Of a stretch of DNA of 64,000 nucleotides, positions 36,548-46,468 are shown one piece after another. The notes under the pieces were generated by a model. The model was not told the origin of the DNA and did not search any database. It worked only from the letters and a program-made list of their open reading frames with translations. A program made the translations under genes and the position numbers. The stretch's first letter is position 1; the number at the start of each line of letters is the position of its first letter. The DNA comes from Pseudomonas sp. SID14000 (GTDB taxonomy: Bacteria; Pseudomonadota; Gammaproteobacteria; Pseudomonadales; Pseudomonadaceae): NCBI RefSeq assembly GCF_002165135.1, contig NZ_NFZQ01000005.1:124001-188000 (forward strand). The letters are read 5' to 3'.

Positions 36548-37990
36548 TTGACTATTCCTTGCGACATTCTGGTCTTCGGCGGCACCGGCGATCTGGCCCT
36601 GCACAAATTGCTTCCGGCGCTCTACCACCTGTTTCGCGAGGCCCGTCTTGACCCTGCCGTACGGATCATCGCGCTGGCACGACGCAACTTGCCACGTAAC
36701 GATTATCTCAAACTCGCCGAACGCCATTGCCGGGCACAGATCGCCCGCAACGACTTCGAGGAAGAGGTCTGGCAGCGGTTTTCCGCACGGATCGACTACT
36801 TCGCCATGGATGCTTCGCAAAGCGCCGACTTCGGCCGCCTGGCGCGCTACCTGGGCGAGCCCGGCGGCTTGACGCGAATCTTCTACCTGGCCACCGCCCC
36901 CAACCTGTTCGTGCCGATTGCCAGGCACCTGCATAACGCCGGCCTGGCCGACGCCGAAGCGCGCATCGTGCTGGAAAAGCCGATCGGCCACTCGCTGGAA
37001 TCGGCTACCGCCATCAACGAAGCGATTGGCGCAGTGCTGGAGGAAAACCAGGTATTCCGCATCGACCACTACCTGGGCAAGGAAACCGTGCAGAACCTGA
37101 TGGCCCTGCGCTTTGCCAACGCCCTGCTGGAGCCGGTGTGGCGCAACAACCAGGTCGACCACGTGCAGATCAGCGTTTGCGAGACCCTGGGGGTAGAGAA
37201 CCGCGGCGCCTACTACGACCGCGCCGGGGCGACCCGCGACATGCTGCAGAACCACCTGCTACAGCTGCTATGCCTGGTGGCCATGGAGCCCCCCGCACAG
37301 TTCGAGGCCGAAGCGGTACGTGACGAAAAAGTGAAGATCCTGCGCGCCCTCAAGCCCATCACTGGCCAGGACGTACAGGACAAGACGGTACGCGGCCAGT
37401 ATGGCGCCGGGCGCATCGGCGGCCAGGAAGTGCCGGCCTATTACTTCGAAAAGGACGTCGACAACGACAGCGACACCGAAACCTTCATCGCCATCGAGGC
37501 GCACATCGACAATTGGCGCTGGGCCGGTGTGCCCTTCTACCTGCGCACCGGCAAGCGCATGGCACGGCGCTCATCGCAGATCGTCATCCAGTTCAAGCCG
37601 GTGCCCCACGAGCTGTTCAATGGTGGCCAGGTCAACCAGCTGCTGATCCAGCTGCAACCGGACGAACGCATCAGCCTGCGCATGATGACCAAGAGCCCGG
37701 GCAAGGGCATGCGCCTGGAACCCGTGGACCTGGACCTGAACCTGGCCCAGGTGTTCAGCCAGACGCGCCGCTGGGAGGCCTACGAGCGGCTGCTGCTGGA
37801 TGTGCTGGAAGGCGACTCGACGCTGTTCATGCGCCGCGATGAAGTGGAAGCGGCCTGGGCCTGGATCGACCCGATCATCAAGGGCTGTGAAGAGCACTTC
37901 CAGGCGCCGCGACCGTACCCGGCAGGCAGCAACGGGCCGGAGCAAGCCAACAGCCTGCTGGCCAGGCATGGCAGGCACTGGCATAGCTGA
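36548..37990 (+). CDS. zwfC: glucose-6-phosphate 1-dehydrogenase, third-copy type
   Basis: This enzyme oxidises glucose 6-phosphate to 6-phosphogluconolactone, feeding the Entner-Doudoroff and pentose phosphate routes and making NADPH or NADH. In the 480-residue protein, the nucleotide-binding GGTGDLALHKLLPALYHL lies near the start, with the active-site RIDHYLGKE near residue 180. The start is likely a TTG at 36548 with GGAGAG about 9 bases upstream; the in-frame GTG at 36533 overlaps that site. By synteny this is the isozyme called ZwfC in P. putida, not the zwf-pgl-eda copy. Confidence 0.9.
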   Translation: MTIPCDILVFGGTGDLALHKLLPALYHLFREARLDPAVRIIALARRNLPRNDYLKLAERHCRAQIARNDFEEEVWQRFSARIDYFAMDASQSADFGRLARYLGEPGGLTRIFYLATAPNLFVPIARHLHNAGLADAEARIVLEKPIGHSLESATAINEAIGAVLEENQVFRIDHYLGKETVQNLMALRFANALLEPVWRNNQVDHVQISVCETLGVENRGAYYDRAGATRDMLQNHLLQLLCLVAMEPPAQFEAEAVRDEKVKILRALKPITGQDVQDKTVRGQYGAGRIGGQEVPAYYFEKDVDNDSDTETFIAIEAHIDNWRWAGVPFYLRTGKRMARRSSQIVIQFKPVPHELFNGGQVNQLLIQLQPDERISLRMMTKSPGKGMRLEPVDLDLNLAQVFSQTRRWEAYERLLLDVLEGDSTLFMRRDEVEAAWAWIDPIIKGCEEHFQAPRPYPAGSNGPEQANSLLARHGRHWHS

Positions 37991-38025
37991 AGCACTGCCC
38001 TGCTCCTGTAGCAGGTGAAAGGGCA

Positions 38026-38057
38026 GAAAGTAGCCCCTGCGCGCTGGCGCTACTTTC
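38026..38057. promoter_or_regulatory. stem-loop between zwfC and a small gene
   Basis: GAAAGTAGC (38026-38034) and GCTACTTTC (38049-38057) form a perfect 9-bp stem. A preceding CCTGCT / AGCAGG stem lies at about 38000-38015. There is no T-run, so it may be a 3' structure of zwfC or a leader of the next gene. Confidence 0.4.
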
Positions 38058-38078
38058 AACCCGAGACAGGAGCAGACA

Positions 38079-38393
38079 ATGGCTACTATCACCAACCTCG
38101 TTGCAATCAATGACATCGCCAACGGCAAGCAGGTTTTCAGGGTTCACGGCACCGTTACGGTCGGCTGCCCGGCCATCGAACCGGTGCTGGTCGAACCCAA
38201 GGTGCGCCACAAGGGCGGCTGGGAAGTGCTGGAGCTTCAACTGCTCGATAGCGGCGCAATCACCCCGCAAGTGGTGACGGAAAAAACCGTGGTTTTCGAA
38301 CGTGCAGGCGGCACGCCCTGGAAAACCGTGGAAATCATTCATGGCGACGGTTCGCAGCGCTGCGAAATACGCAACATAGAGACGATCGACTGA
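38079..38393 (+). CDS. hypothetical 104-residue protein
   Basis: I do not recognise this family. The product is short, beta-rich and soluble, with no signal peptide, cysteine motif except one Cys-Pro (VGCPAIEP), or nucleotide loop. The pattern of alternating Val/Glu strands (EPVLVEPKVRHKGGWEVLELQLLD) suggests a small beta-sandwich. An AGGAG site at 38068-38072 and its codon usage support it as real. It stands alone between zwfC and uvrD, preceded by a stem-loop leader. Confidence 0.7.
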   Translation: MATITNLVAINDIANGKQVFRVHGTVTVGCPAIEPVLVEPKVRHKGGWEVLELQLLDSGAITPQVVTEKTVVFERAGGTPWKTVEIIHGDGSQRCEIRNIETID

Positions 38394-38523
38394 ACCACTG
38401 ACGGCCAGGTCGCCCGAGCGGCGACCTGGCACCTGCCATCGGCTCGATGAACGGGCATGCGGCAGGTGAATATTCATACAGTAGAAGTTTGCCCCATTTC
38501 CTGCCGGGCCCTAGAATGGCCCG

Positions 38524-40710
38524 ATGCACACAGACGACCTCTCCCTCCTGCTGAATTCCCTCAACGATGCCCAACGCCAGGCCGTAGCGGCCACGCTCGG
38601 GCGTCAACTGGTGCTTGCTGGCGCCGGTTCCGGTAAAACCCGCGTGCTGGTGCACCGCATTGCCTGGCTGATCCAGGTGGAGCAGGCATCGCCGCACTCG
38701 ATCCTGTCGGTGACCTTCACCAACAAGGCCGCGGCAGAAATGCGCCAGCGGATCGAGCAACTGCTGGGCATCAACCCAGCGGGCATGTGGGTTGGCACCT
38801 TCCACGGCCTGGCCCATCGCCTGCTGCGGGCCCACTGGCAGGAAGCCCGGCTGGTGCAGAACTTCCAGATCCTCGACAGCGACGACCAGCAGCGCCTGAT
38901 CAAGCGGGTGATGCGCGAGCTGGGCCTGGACGAGCAGAAATGGCCGGCACGCCAGGCCCAGTGGTTCATCAACGGGCAGAAGGACGAAGGCCTGCGCCCG
39001 CAGCATATCCAGGCCGGGGGCGACCTGTTCCTGTCGACCATGCGCGACGTGTATACCGCGTACGAGCAGGCCTGCGAACGCGCCGGGGTCATCGACTTCT
39101 CCGAGCTGCTGCTGCGCGCCCTGGACCTGTGGCGCGACCACCCGGGCCTGCTGGAGCACTATCAGCGGCGCTTCCGCCACGTGCTGGTGGACGAGTTCCA
39201 GGATACCAACGCCGTGCAGTACGCCTGGCTGCGCCTGCTGGCGCGCGGCGGTGACAGCCTGATGGCGGTGGGCGATGACGACCAGTCGATCTACGGCTGG
39301 CGCGGCGCCAAGATCGAGAACATTCACCAGTACACTGCCGACTTCCCCGACGCCGAAATGATCCGCCTGGAGCAGAACTACCGCTCCACCGGCGGCATCC
39401 TCAAGGCGGCCAACGCGCTGATCGCCAACAACAGCGGGCGCCTGGGCAAGGAGCTGTGGACCGACATGGGCGAAGGCGAACCGCTGACCCTGTATGCGGC
39501 CTACAACGAGCACGACGAAGCGCGTTACGTGGTGGAAACCATCGAGAGCCTGGTCAAGCAGGGCAATGCGCGCAACGAGATCGCCATCCTGTACCGCTCC
39601 AACGCCCAGTCGCGGGTGCTGGAAGAAGCCCTGCTGCGCGAGCGCATCCCCTACCGCATCTACGGTGGCCAGCGCTTCTTCGAACGCGCCGAAATCAAGA
39701 ACGCCATGGCTTACCTGCGGCTGATCGAAGGTCGTGGCAACGATGCCGCCCTGGAGCGGGTGATCAACGTGCCGCCACGTGGCATCGGCGAGAAAACTGT
39801 CGAAGCCATCCGCGAGCACGCCCGCCACAGCCAGCTGTCGATGTGGGAGGCCATGTGCCAGCTGCTGGCCGCCAAAGCCCTGAAAGGCCGCGCCGCCAGT
39901 GCCCTGGGTGCGTTCATCGAGCTGATCGAGGGGTTGGCAGCCAGGGTCGTGGACATGCCACTGCATACCATGACCCAGACCACCATCGAGCAGTCCGGGC
40001 TGATCATCTATCACCAGGAAGAAAAGGGTGAAAAGGGCCAGGCACGGGTAGAAAACCTTGAGGAACTGGTCAGCGCAGCGCGCAACTTCGAGTCCACCGA
40101 CGAAGATGCCGATCTCTCGCCACTCTCGGCGTTCCTCGGCCACGCCTCGCTCGAGGCAGGCGATGCCCAGGCCGACGAGCATGAAGACAGCGTCCAGCTG
40201 ATGACCTTGCACAGCGCCAAGGGCCTGGAGTTCCCGTATGTGTTCCTGGTGGGCATGGAAGAAGGCCTGTTCCCGCACAAGATGAGCCTGGAAGAGCCCG
40301 GCCGCCTGGAGGAGGAACGCCGCCTGGCTTATGTGGGCATCACCCGCGCCATGCGCCAGCTGGTCATGACCTACGCCGAAACGCGTCGCCTGTATGGCAG
40401 CGAAACTTACAACAAAGTGTCACGTTTCGTACGCGAAATTCCGGCGGGCCTGATTCAGGAGGTGCGCCTGTCCAACAGCGTCAGCCGCCCGTTCGGCGGG
40501 ACCAAGACGGCCACGAACAGCAACCTGTTCGCCAATGCCAGCATTCCGCAGACTGCGTTCAACCTGGGCCAGCGTGTGCAACATGCGGTGTTCGGCGAAG
40601 GTGTGATCCTCAACTTCGAGGGCTCAGGCGCCCAGGCGCGGGTGCAGGTGAATTTTGCCGAAGGCAGCAAGTGGCTGATGCTGGGGTATGCCAAGCTCGA
40701 GGCCATCTAA
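38524..40710 (+). CDS. uvrD: DNA helicase II
   Basis: UvrD is a 3'-5' superfamily 1 helicase for nucleotide-excision and mismatch repair. The 728-residue protein has Walker A AGAGSGKTRVLVHR, motif Ia FTNKAAAEMRQRI, motif II VDEFQDTN, motif III GDDDQSIYGWRGA, motif IV YRSNAQSR, motif V TLHSAKGLEFPYVFLVG and motif VI YVGITRAM. The C-terminal Tudor-like tail (LGQRVQHAVFGEGVIL) is that of UvrD. No strong ribosome site is seen before the ATG. It is transcribed alone. Confidence 0.96.
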   Translation: MHTDDLSLLLNSLNDAQRQAVAATLGRQLVLAGAGSGKTRVLVHRIAWLIQVEQASPHSILSVTFTNKAAAEMRQRIEQLLGINPAGMWVGTFHGLAHRLLRAHWQEARLVQNFQILDSDDQQRLIKRVMRELGLDEQKWPARQAQWFINGQKDEGLRPQHIQAGGDLFLSTMRDVYTAYEQACERAGVIDFSELLLRALDLWRDHPGLLEHYQRRFRHVLVDEFQDTNAVQYAWLRLLARGGDSLMAVGDDDQSIYGWRGAKIENIHQYTADFPDAEMIRLEQNYRSTGGILKAANALIANNSGRLGKELWTDMGEGEPLTLYAAYNEHDEARYVVETIESLVKQGNARNEIAILYRSNAQSRVLEEALLRERIPYRIYGGQRFFERAEIKNAMAYLRLIEGRGNDAALERVINVPPRGIGEKTVEAIREHARHSQLSMWEAMCQLLAAKALKGRAASALGAFIELIEGLAARVVDMPLHTMTQTTIEQSGLIIYHQEEKGEKGQARVENLEELVSAARNFESTDEDADLSPLSAFLGHASLEAGDAQADEHEDSVQLMTLHSAKGLEFPYVFLVGMEEGLFPHKMSLEEPGRLEEERRLAYVGITRAMRQLVMTYAETRRLYGSETYNKVSRFVREIPAGLIQEVRLSNSVSRPFGGTKTATNSNLFANASIPQTAFNLGQRVQHAVFGEGVILNFEGSGAQARVQVNFAEGSKWLMLGYAKLEAI

Positions 40711-40858
40711 AAACCTGCGCAGGCCGCTCCTAGAAGGGCCGGTCGTGCCAGGTTTGTAACATTCAGGCAAAAGCTCGAAACATTATGTCGCTGGTCATGT
40801 GCCCGGGAACCTGTGCACCATGACGCGCGTGCAATCCACAACAGGGGATATCCCACTT

Positions 40859-41713
40859 ATGCAACGTTTTCTTAGCATCGCTCTGGCGCTCTGCGTCGGC
40901 CTGACGCTGAGCCTGGACGCCAACGCCAAGCGTTTTGGCGGCGGCAAGAGCTCGGGCTCCGCGCCTATTCACCAGACCCGCCAGGCCACGCCAACCACGC
41001 CTGCCGCCGCGCCGACCGCACCTGGCCGTGCAGCCCCGGCCGCCAGCGGTGCTTCGCGCTGGTTGGGCCCACTGGCCGGCCTCGCCGCCGGTGGCCTGCT
41101 GGCTTCCATGTTCATGGGCGATGGTTTCGAAGGCTTCCAGATCATGGACTTCCTGATCGTGGCGCTGATCGCATTCCTGGTGTTCCGCTTCATCGCCGCG
41201 CGCCGCCGCCAGCAGCAACCGCAAATGGCCATGCCGGGCCATGCACCAATGCACCGTGAAGCTCACGCCCAGCCTGCCCAGCCGTCCATCTTCGGTGGTT
41301 CGGCCGAACCTGCTGCCGCTGCAGCCCCGGTGATCAACGCCCCAGCCTGGTTCAACGAACAGAACTTCCTGGCTGCCGCCCGTAACCATTTCCAGGCACT
41401 GCAGCAGCACTGGGACGCCAACGAGATGGACAAGATCGCCGAGTTCGTCACCCCACAGATGCTCGAGTTCCTCAAGCGCGAGCGCGCTGAACTGGGTGAT
41501 GGCTTCCAGTCCACCTACATCGACAACCTCGATGTGCAGCTGGACGGTGTCGACGACCGCGCCGACCGCACCGATGCCACCCTGACCTTCCGTGGCGTGT
41601 CGAAGAACTCGCGCTTCGACCAGGGCGAAGTGTTCAGCGAAAGCTGGCACATGGTCCGTGCCCAGGGCGAAAACCAGCCTTGGCTGGTGGCCGGTATCCG
41701 TCAGAACGGTTAA
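40859..41713 (+). CDS. Tim44-domain membrane protein
   Basis: The 284-residue protein has an N-terminal signal or anchor (MQRFLSIALALCVGLTLSL), a Gly/Ser/Ala/Pro-rich stretch (KRFGGGKSSGSAP), two hydrophobic helices near 75-120 (LAGLAAGGLLASMF and MDFLIVALIAFLVFRF), and a C-terminal Tim44/MBA1-like domain (about 165-284, NFLAAARNHFQALQQHWD). Bacterial members are of unknown role, perhaps in lipid or protein handling at the inner membrane. A terminator follows at once. Confidence 0.88.
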   Translation: MQRFLSIALALCVGLTLSLDANAKRFGGGKSSGSAPIHQTRQATPTTPAAAPTAPGRAAPAASGASRWLGPLAGLAAGGLLASMFMGDGFEGFQIMDFLIVALIAFLVFRFIAARRRQQQPQMAMPGHAPMHREAHAQPAQPSIFGGSAEPAAAAAPVINAPAWFNEQNFLAAARNHFQALQQHWDANEMDKIAEFVTPQMLEFLKRERAELGDGFQSTYIDNLDVQLDGVDDRADRTDATLTFRGVSKNSRFDQGEVFSESWHMVRAQGENQPWLVAGIRQNG

Positions 41714-41731
41714 CCGCTGCCTGCTGCACAA

Positions 41732-41764
41732 AAAACCCCGGGCCTGTCCCGGGGTTTTGCTTTT
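41732..41764 (+). terminator. Tim44-gene terminator
   Basis: An 11-bp stem AAAACCCCGGG / CCCGGGGTTTT with a 4-base loop is followed by GCTTTT. Intrinsic terminator, with the A-run giving it partial activity in reverse. Confidence 0.88.
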
Positions 41765-41826
41765 GCCAGAGTGGCCTACTAGGGTATAACGCGCAGCGTT
41801 GTCATCTAGGTCAGAGGAAGTGAACC

Positions 41827-42234
41827 GTGGAAGAAGTGATCGAACAACTCCGTGAAGCCAATGAGCCGGTACCGGTGCCCTTGGAGCTTCCAGACGAGGA
41901 CCAGCTGGTAGAGATCGAAGAGCAGCTGTTCATCAACATTCCGTTCGTGTTCAAAGAGTTCCTGCTGACCGTCAGTGACGTGGTGTATGGCTCACTGGAG
42001 CCGGTGACCGTAACCGACCCACAGTCTCATACCTACCTGCCCGACGTCGCCGCCAATGCCTGGGACGCCGGCGTACCCCGTGACCTGATTCCGCTGTGCC
42101 AGGACGGTGACAACTACTACTGCGTCGAAGAGGATGGCACCGTGGTGCTGTGGGATGCCGAAGAGGAAATCGTTGGCGAAGACAGCTGGGAATCGGTGTG
42201 GCACTGGGCGCGGGATGTCTGGCTGGAGAGCTGA
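41827..42234 (+). CDS. SMI1/KNR4-family protein
   Basis: This is a 135-residue acidic protein of the SMI1/KNR4 (SUKH) superfamily: EEQLFINIPFVFKEFLL at the start of the fold, LIPLCQDGDNYYCVEEDGTVVLWD in the middle and a C-terminal helix WESVWHWARDVWLES. Family members include immunity proteins of contact-dependent toxins, but no toxin gene is nearby and this copy is part of the conserved core block, so a housekeeping role is as likely. GTG start with AGAGGAAG. Confidence 0.82.
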   Translation: MEEVIEQLREANEPVPVPLELPDEDQLVEIEEQLFINIPFVFKEFLLTVSDVVYGSLEPVTVTDPQSHTYLPDVAANAWDAGVPRDLIPLCQDGDNYYCVEEDGTVVLWDAEEEIVGEDSWESVWHWARDVWLES

Positions 42235-42258
42235 TTCCAACCTCTGATTTGATGCTGC

Positions 42259-42367
42259 CTGTGCCGGCCTCTTCGCGGGTAAACCCGCTCCCACGGGGAC
42301 TGCACGATGCTCAACACCTGTGCAGTCCCTGTGGGAGCGGGTTTACCCGCGAAGAGGCCGGCACAGG
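42259..42367. repeat. REP inverted pair
   Basis: Two near-perfect inverted REP copies with outer flanks cctgtgccggcctcttcg extend the palindrome. The spacer holds gactgcac / gtgcagtc arms. About 130 bases remain between it and the antiporter 3' end, and I see nothing else there. Confidence 0.85.
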
Positions 42368-42497
42368 AATAGGAAAATTTATGGCTCAGTGCCATCAATG
42401 TAGTTAAAATCGCCAGGCTTTCTGCGCCGGGCGACATCGCTACCGCTCCATCCCCTCGGACGACGGTGAAATCTTGCGCAGGGAGCATTACCCCCCT

Positions 42498-44258
42498 TCA
42501 GTGCATGTTCTCGCGGCTGTTCTCCAGCGTCTCCAGCAAGGCAATCTGCATGCGCGTATGCACGCGGATAAACCAGCGCCACAGCAAGGCCACCACCACC
42601 GCAGCCACCACGGCAATCACCAGCAGCAGCTCGCTGGTAGGCAGAATGCTCGCCGACAGCGCAGACAGCAGCAGGAAAATCACCAGCAGCGACAATAGGG
42701 GGATCACCTCGGCAATAACACGGCGCACACGCTGGGTATGCCGCCCGGCCATTTCCGGTTTCACCCCCATCTCCGCCAGCAGCATCGACAGTGCCTTGAG
42801 CTTGCGGTAGGCGGCAATCAGGAATGGCAGCGACAGCAACAACGCCGCCCCCCAGATAAGCGCTTTCTGCTGGCTGGCATCGCTGAGCCACTCGCTGAGC
42901 CAGTTGCCGATACGCCCGGCGAAGTAACCACCACTGAAGAAGATGGCGATCACCAGCGCCAGGTTGACCCCCACCTGCAACAGGATGCGCCGGATCATCG
43001 CTGCCAGCATGGCGCTCTCGCCCTGCGGCTGGATGCTACGCAACCATTCGCCATACAACGACAGCACTCGCGCCAGGCGGCTGGGCACTACCTTGCCCAG
43101 CTTGAGTGACAGCGGGTCGGCGGCACGGATCAGGTAGGGTGTCAGCAGTGTAGTGATTGCTGATACCGCCACAGCCACCGGGTAGAGGAAGTCGCTGGTC
43201 ACCTGCAGGGTCATGCCCAGCGCGGCGATGATGAAGGAAAACTCGCCAATCTGCGAAAGCCCCATGCCCACGCGCAGCGATGTACGTCCGTCATTGCCGG
43301 CAATGAACGCACCCATGCCACACGACAGCATCTTGCCCAACACCACCGCCAGGGTAATGACCACGATCGGCCAGGCGTAGTCGATCAGCACCTGGGGGTC
43401 GATCATCAGGCCGATGGCGACGAAGAAGATGGCGCTGAACAGGTCGCGTACCGGTTCGATCAGGCTCTCGATCTTCAGCAACTGGCGCGATTCGGCCATG
43501 ATTGCGCCAATCAGGAAGGCGCCAAGCACCATGCTGTATTCCAGCTTCACCACCAGCAGGCAGAAGCCGAAGCACAGGCCCAATACGGTAATCAGCAACA
43601 TCTCGTTGCTTTCGAATTTGGCCACATAGGCCAGCAGCCGCGGCACCAACAGGATGCCGATGACCAGCGCTACGATCATGAACAGCGACAACTTGCCAAC
43701 AGTGGAGAACACCTCGCCCGAGCTGACCGTACCGCTGACGGCGATGCCCGACAGCAGGGCGATGATGCCGATGCCAAGTATGTCCTCGACGATCAGCACG
43801 CCGAAGATAAGCTGGGCAAAACGCTCATTCTTCATCTTCAGGTCGTTAAGTGCCTTGACGATGATGGTGGTCGAGGAAATCGCCAGGATGGCACCTAGGA
43901 ACAGCGAGTCCATGGTGTTCCAGCCGAACCAGCGGCCGATCTCGAAGCCGATCCAGATCATCAGCACGATTTCCAGGAACGCCGCGATGAATGCCGTGGC
44001 ACCTACCTTGAACAGCTTGCGCAGGCTGAACTCGAGCCCCAGGCAAAACATCAGAAAGATCACCCCCAGCTCGGCGAGGGTCTTGATGGTGTCTTCGTCG
44101 TGAATCAAACCGAACGGTGGAGTGTGCGGGCCGATGATGAAGCCGGCGACGATGTAACCCAGCACCACGGGTTGCTTGAGGCGGTGAAAGAGAACGGTCA
44201 CCACGCCAGCAACCAGCATGATGACTGCCAGGTCCTGGATGAAGCTGATGGCATGCAT
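42498..44258 (-). CDS. CPA2-family cation:proton antiporter
   Basis: This is an inner-membrane monovalent-cation/proton antiporter of 586 residues with about 12-14 hydrophobic helices. The CPA2 core (GYIVAGFIIGPHTPPFG, ISSTTIIVKALNDL, GVLIVEDILGIGIIALLSG) is intact. Unlike KefB/KefC/YbaL it lacks the C-terminal TrkA-N (NAD-binding) domain; instead there is an extra hydrophobic tail of about 190 residues. AAGGAG lies 9 bases before the ATG. Whether it moves K+ or Na+ cannot be read. Confidence 0.87.
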   Translation of the reverse strand: MHAISFIQDLAVIMLVAGVVTVLFHRLKQPVVLGYIVAGFIIGPHTPPFGLIHDEDTIKTLAELGVIFLMFCLGLEFSLRKLFKVGATAFIAAFLEIVLMIWIGFEIGRWFGWNTMDSLFLGAILAISSTTIIVKALNDLKMKNERFAQLIFGVLIVEDILGIGIIALLSGIAVSGTVSSGEVFSTVGKLSLFMIVALVIGILLVPRLLAYVAKFESNEMLLITVLGLCFGFCLLVVKLEYSMVLGAFLIGAIMAESRQLLKIESLIEPVRDLFSAIFFVAIGLMIDPQVLIDYAWPIVVITLAVVLGKMLSCGMGAFIAGNDGRTSLRVGMGLSQIGEFSFIIAALGMTLQVTSDFLYPVAVAVSAITTLLTPYLIRAADPLSLKLGKVVPSRLARVLSLYGEWLRSIQPQGESAMLAAMIRRILLQVGVNLALVIAIFFSGGYFAGRIGNWLSEWLSDASQQKALIWGAALLLSLPFLIAAYRKLKALSMLLAEMGVKPEMAGRHTQRVRRVIAEVIPLLSLLVIFLLLSALSASILPTSELLLVIAVVAAVVVALLWRWFIRVHTRMQIALLETLENSRENMH

Positions 44259-44540
44259 GGCGTGATACTCCTTTTCTCGTCCGTTGCTGGGTGCCTGGGC
44301 AGACCGCTCCTCTGCCAAGGCAACCCTGAGCGAGCAGCAAGTACATACTGTTTTGAGTGCAGGAAAAGCCCACGTCGCATGGGTTTAGTCAGGTTAACAT
44401 CGCACCTCACCGCAAAAAGGCGGTGCAATATGCAGAAACAGATCGGCTGAAAAAGCGCCGCTGATGGCATGATCGGCGTGACGATGGACCGTCAGCCAAC
44501 GTCCCGTACCAGGAAGGCAAATTCAAAAGAGGGGAAAGAA

Positions 44541-45086
44541 GTGTCTGCAGATAATGCCCCCCATTCGCCCGATTCAGCGCAACCTCACCGTGAGCACACT
44601 ATGGAACCTGGAAACGCCCAGCTGAGCATGACCGTCCTGATGACCCCGGACATGGCCAACTTTTCTGGCAACGTACATGGCGGCACCCTGCTCAAGTACC
44701 TCGATGAAGTGGCCTATGCGTGCGCCAGCCGCTATGCCGGCAGCTATGTGGTCACCCTGTCGGTCGACCAGGTGATCTTCCGCGAGCCGGTGCACGTGGG
44801 TGAACTTGTGACCTTCCTGGCATCGGTCAACTACACCGGCAACACCTCGATGGAGGTGGGCATCAAGGTGGTGACCGAGAACATCCGCGAGCGCTCGGTG
44901 CGCCATTCCAACAGCTGCTTCTTCACCATGGTCGCGGTCGACGACAACCGTCGCCCGGTACCGGTACCGCCGCGCCAGCCGCAGAGCAGCGAAGAAAAGC
45001 GCCGCTTCCTGCAGGGCCAGCAGCGCCGGCAGATCCGCCAGGAACTGGAAAAGCGCTATCAGGACCTGAAAACCGACGCCATTTAA
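44541..45086 (+). CDS. acyl-CoA thioesterase with C-terminal tail
   Basis: The 181-residue product is one hot-dog domain of the YciA/BFIT type ([28 protein letters not shown]) followed by a charged Arg/Gln-rich helical tail ([20 protein letters not shown]). I chose the GTG at 44541 because AGGGGA lies 6 bases upstream; the ATG at 44601 gives the shorter form often annotated. Its stop overlaps that of pdxY by 4 bases on the other strand. Substrate unknown. Confidence 0.85.
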   Translation: MSADNAPHSPDSAQPHREHTMEPGNAQLSMTVLMTPDMANFSGNVHGGTLLKYLDEVAYACASRYAGSYVVTLSVDQVIFREPVHVGELVTFLASVNYTGNTSMEVGIKVVTENIRERSVRHSNSCFFTMVAVDDNRRPVPVPPRQPQSSEEKRRFLQGQQRRQIRQELEKRYQDLKTDAI

Positions 45087-45955
45087 AGCGCCAGCAGTTG
45101 TGCCTCGAAACGTACCCGTGGGTGCGCGATGCGGTCCTGGGCCCGCACCAGTTGCAGCTCGTAGCTGGCGCAGGCCTGGGTTTCCAGCAGCACTTCGTGC
45201 GTGGCCGCAGCGGTGAATTCAAACGCCTGCAACCAGCTGTCGCCGAGCAGCACGCGGGCCAGGAAAAGGCCTGAGGTCAGATCACCCACCCCCACCGGCT
45301 GCCGCGGGAACGCCAGCAGCGGGCGGCGCAGGTGCCAGCTGTGCTCGGCGGTCACCAGCAGCATCTCGAACTGGTCCTCGGCACGTCCGGGATAGGCCAG
45401 GTGCTTGACCAGCACCACCTGCGGCCCGCGCCGCAGCAGGCTACGCGCCATGTGCACACAGTCCTCCAGCGATTGCGCCCGGCGCCCACAGAAGCTGTCC
45501 AGCTCAAGCTGGTTGGGGCACAGGATGTCAGCCCTGGCGGCCGCCTCGTCGAGCAGGAACTCGCTGACTTCCGCTGGCACGATGCAGCCCTTCTCCGGGT
45601 GCCCCATGACCGGGTCACACAGGTACAAGGCCTTTGGGTTCACCGCCTTGATCCGCGCAACGCCGGCCAGAATCGCCCGCCCTTGCTCGGCACTGCCCAG
45701 GTAGCCGGACAGCACCGCGTCGCAGTGGCCCAGCTCGCCAATGTTGGAAATGCCTTCCACCAACGCAGGAATTTGCGCCGGGGCAAGCACTTCACCCGCC
45801 CACTGGCCATACTGTGTGTGGTTGGAGAACTGCACGGTATTGAGCGGCCACACATTGACCCCGATACGCTGCATGGGAAACACCGCAGCGCTGTTGCCGG
45901 CGTGGCCGAACACCACATGGGACTGAATGGCGAGCAAGTGCGGGGTACGTTTCAT
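45083..45955 (-). CDS. pdxY: pyridoxal kinase PdxY
   Basis: PdxY phosphorylates pyridoxal to pyridoxal 5'-phosphate in the B6 salvage path. The 290-residue ribokinase-like protein begins [20 protein letters not shown], with the substrate loop [13 protein letters not shown] and the C-terminal [18 protein letters not shown], which holds the catalytic Asp. The start is set at the Met matching family length; the frame stays open far upstream. It is transcribed convergently with the thioesterase gene. Confidence 0.92.
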   Translation of the reverse strand: MKRTPHLLAIQSHVVFGHAGNSAAVFPMQRIGVNVWPLNTVQFSNHTQYGQWAGEVLAPAQIPALVEGISNIGELGHCDAVLSGYLGSAEQGRAILAGVARIKAVNPKALYLCDPVMGHPEKGCIVPAEVSEFLLDEAAARADILCPNQLELDSFCGRRAQSLEDCVHMARSLLRRGPQVVLVKHLAYPGRAEDQFEMLLVTAEHSWHLRRPLLAFPRQPVGVGDLTSGLFLARVLLGDSWLQAFEFTAAATHEVLLETQACASYELQLVRAQDRIAHPRVRFEAQLLAL

Positions 45956-46075
45956 GCGGGAGGTTTCCAAAGCTGTTTCAAGGATTGTGCGCAGCGCAGT
46001 ATGAACTTGATTGCCACCTGTACGACAGGCCAGGGACGCAGTTAAGCTGGATCGACCTGTTTGGAGCATATGCAA

Positions 46076-46468
46076 ATGTTGACCCTGGAAAACCTCTTCG
46101 TCCTGATGCTGGTAGCCACGGCAGGCGCCTGGTTATGGCACAACCACGGGTTGCGCGAGAAAGCCCTGGAGCGGGTCAAACAACATTGCGCCAAGCTCGA
46201 CCTCGAACTGCTCGACGATGCAGTCGCACTCAAACGTATCGCCTTTGTCCGTGACGCCAACGGCCGCAAGCGCCTGGCGCGCGTCTATGCCTTCGAGTTC
46301 ACCGTCACCGGCGAGCAACGCCACCCCGGTACCGTGACCCAATTCGGTGCCCACAGCGTGCAGATCGAACTGGCGCCCTACCCGTTCGAGATCAAGACCC
46401 CGCCCCGCGCCGACAATGTCATCGAGATGCAGCAGTGGCGCCAGGAGCACAACCGCTGGCGCAACTGA
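46076..46468 (+). CDS. DUF3301 membrane-anchored protein
   Basis: This 130-residue protein has a single N-terminal membrane helix ([20 protein letters not shown]) followed by a soluble DUF3301 domain ([25 protein letters not shown]) and C-terminal charged tail. Function unknown. I chose the ATG at 46076 because GGAG lies 9 bases upstream; the ATG at 46070 is too close to that site. The stop abuts the stop of the COG0523 gene on the other strand with no gap. Confidence 0.82.
   Translation: MLTLENLFVLMLVATAGAWLWHNHGLREKALERVKQHCAKLDLELLDDAVALKRIAFVRDANGRKRLARVYAFEFTVTGEQRHPGTVTQFGAHSVQIELAPYPFEIKTPPRADNVIEMQQWRQEHNRWRN

Noticed and set aside
35578..37990. Classical hexR-zwf locus
   Set aside because: There is no pgl or eda downstream, and the gene order matches the second RpiR-G6PDH pair of P. 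putida. Called a paralogue instead.
38335..40278. 647-codon open frame on the minus strand
   Set aside because: Opposite uvrD, whose helicase motifs are intact; no recognisable domain in the antisense frame.
41827..42234. Contact-dependent toxin immunity gene
   Set aside because: SMI1/KNR4 proteins can be immunity proteins, but no toxin, Rhs or secretion gene is near and the gene belongs to the core block.
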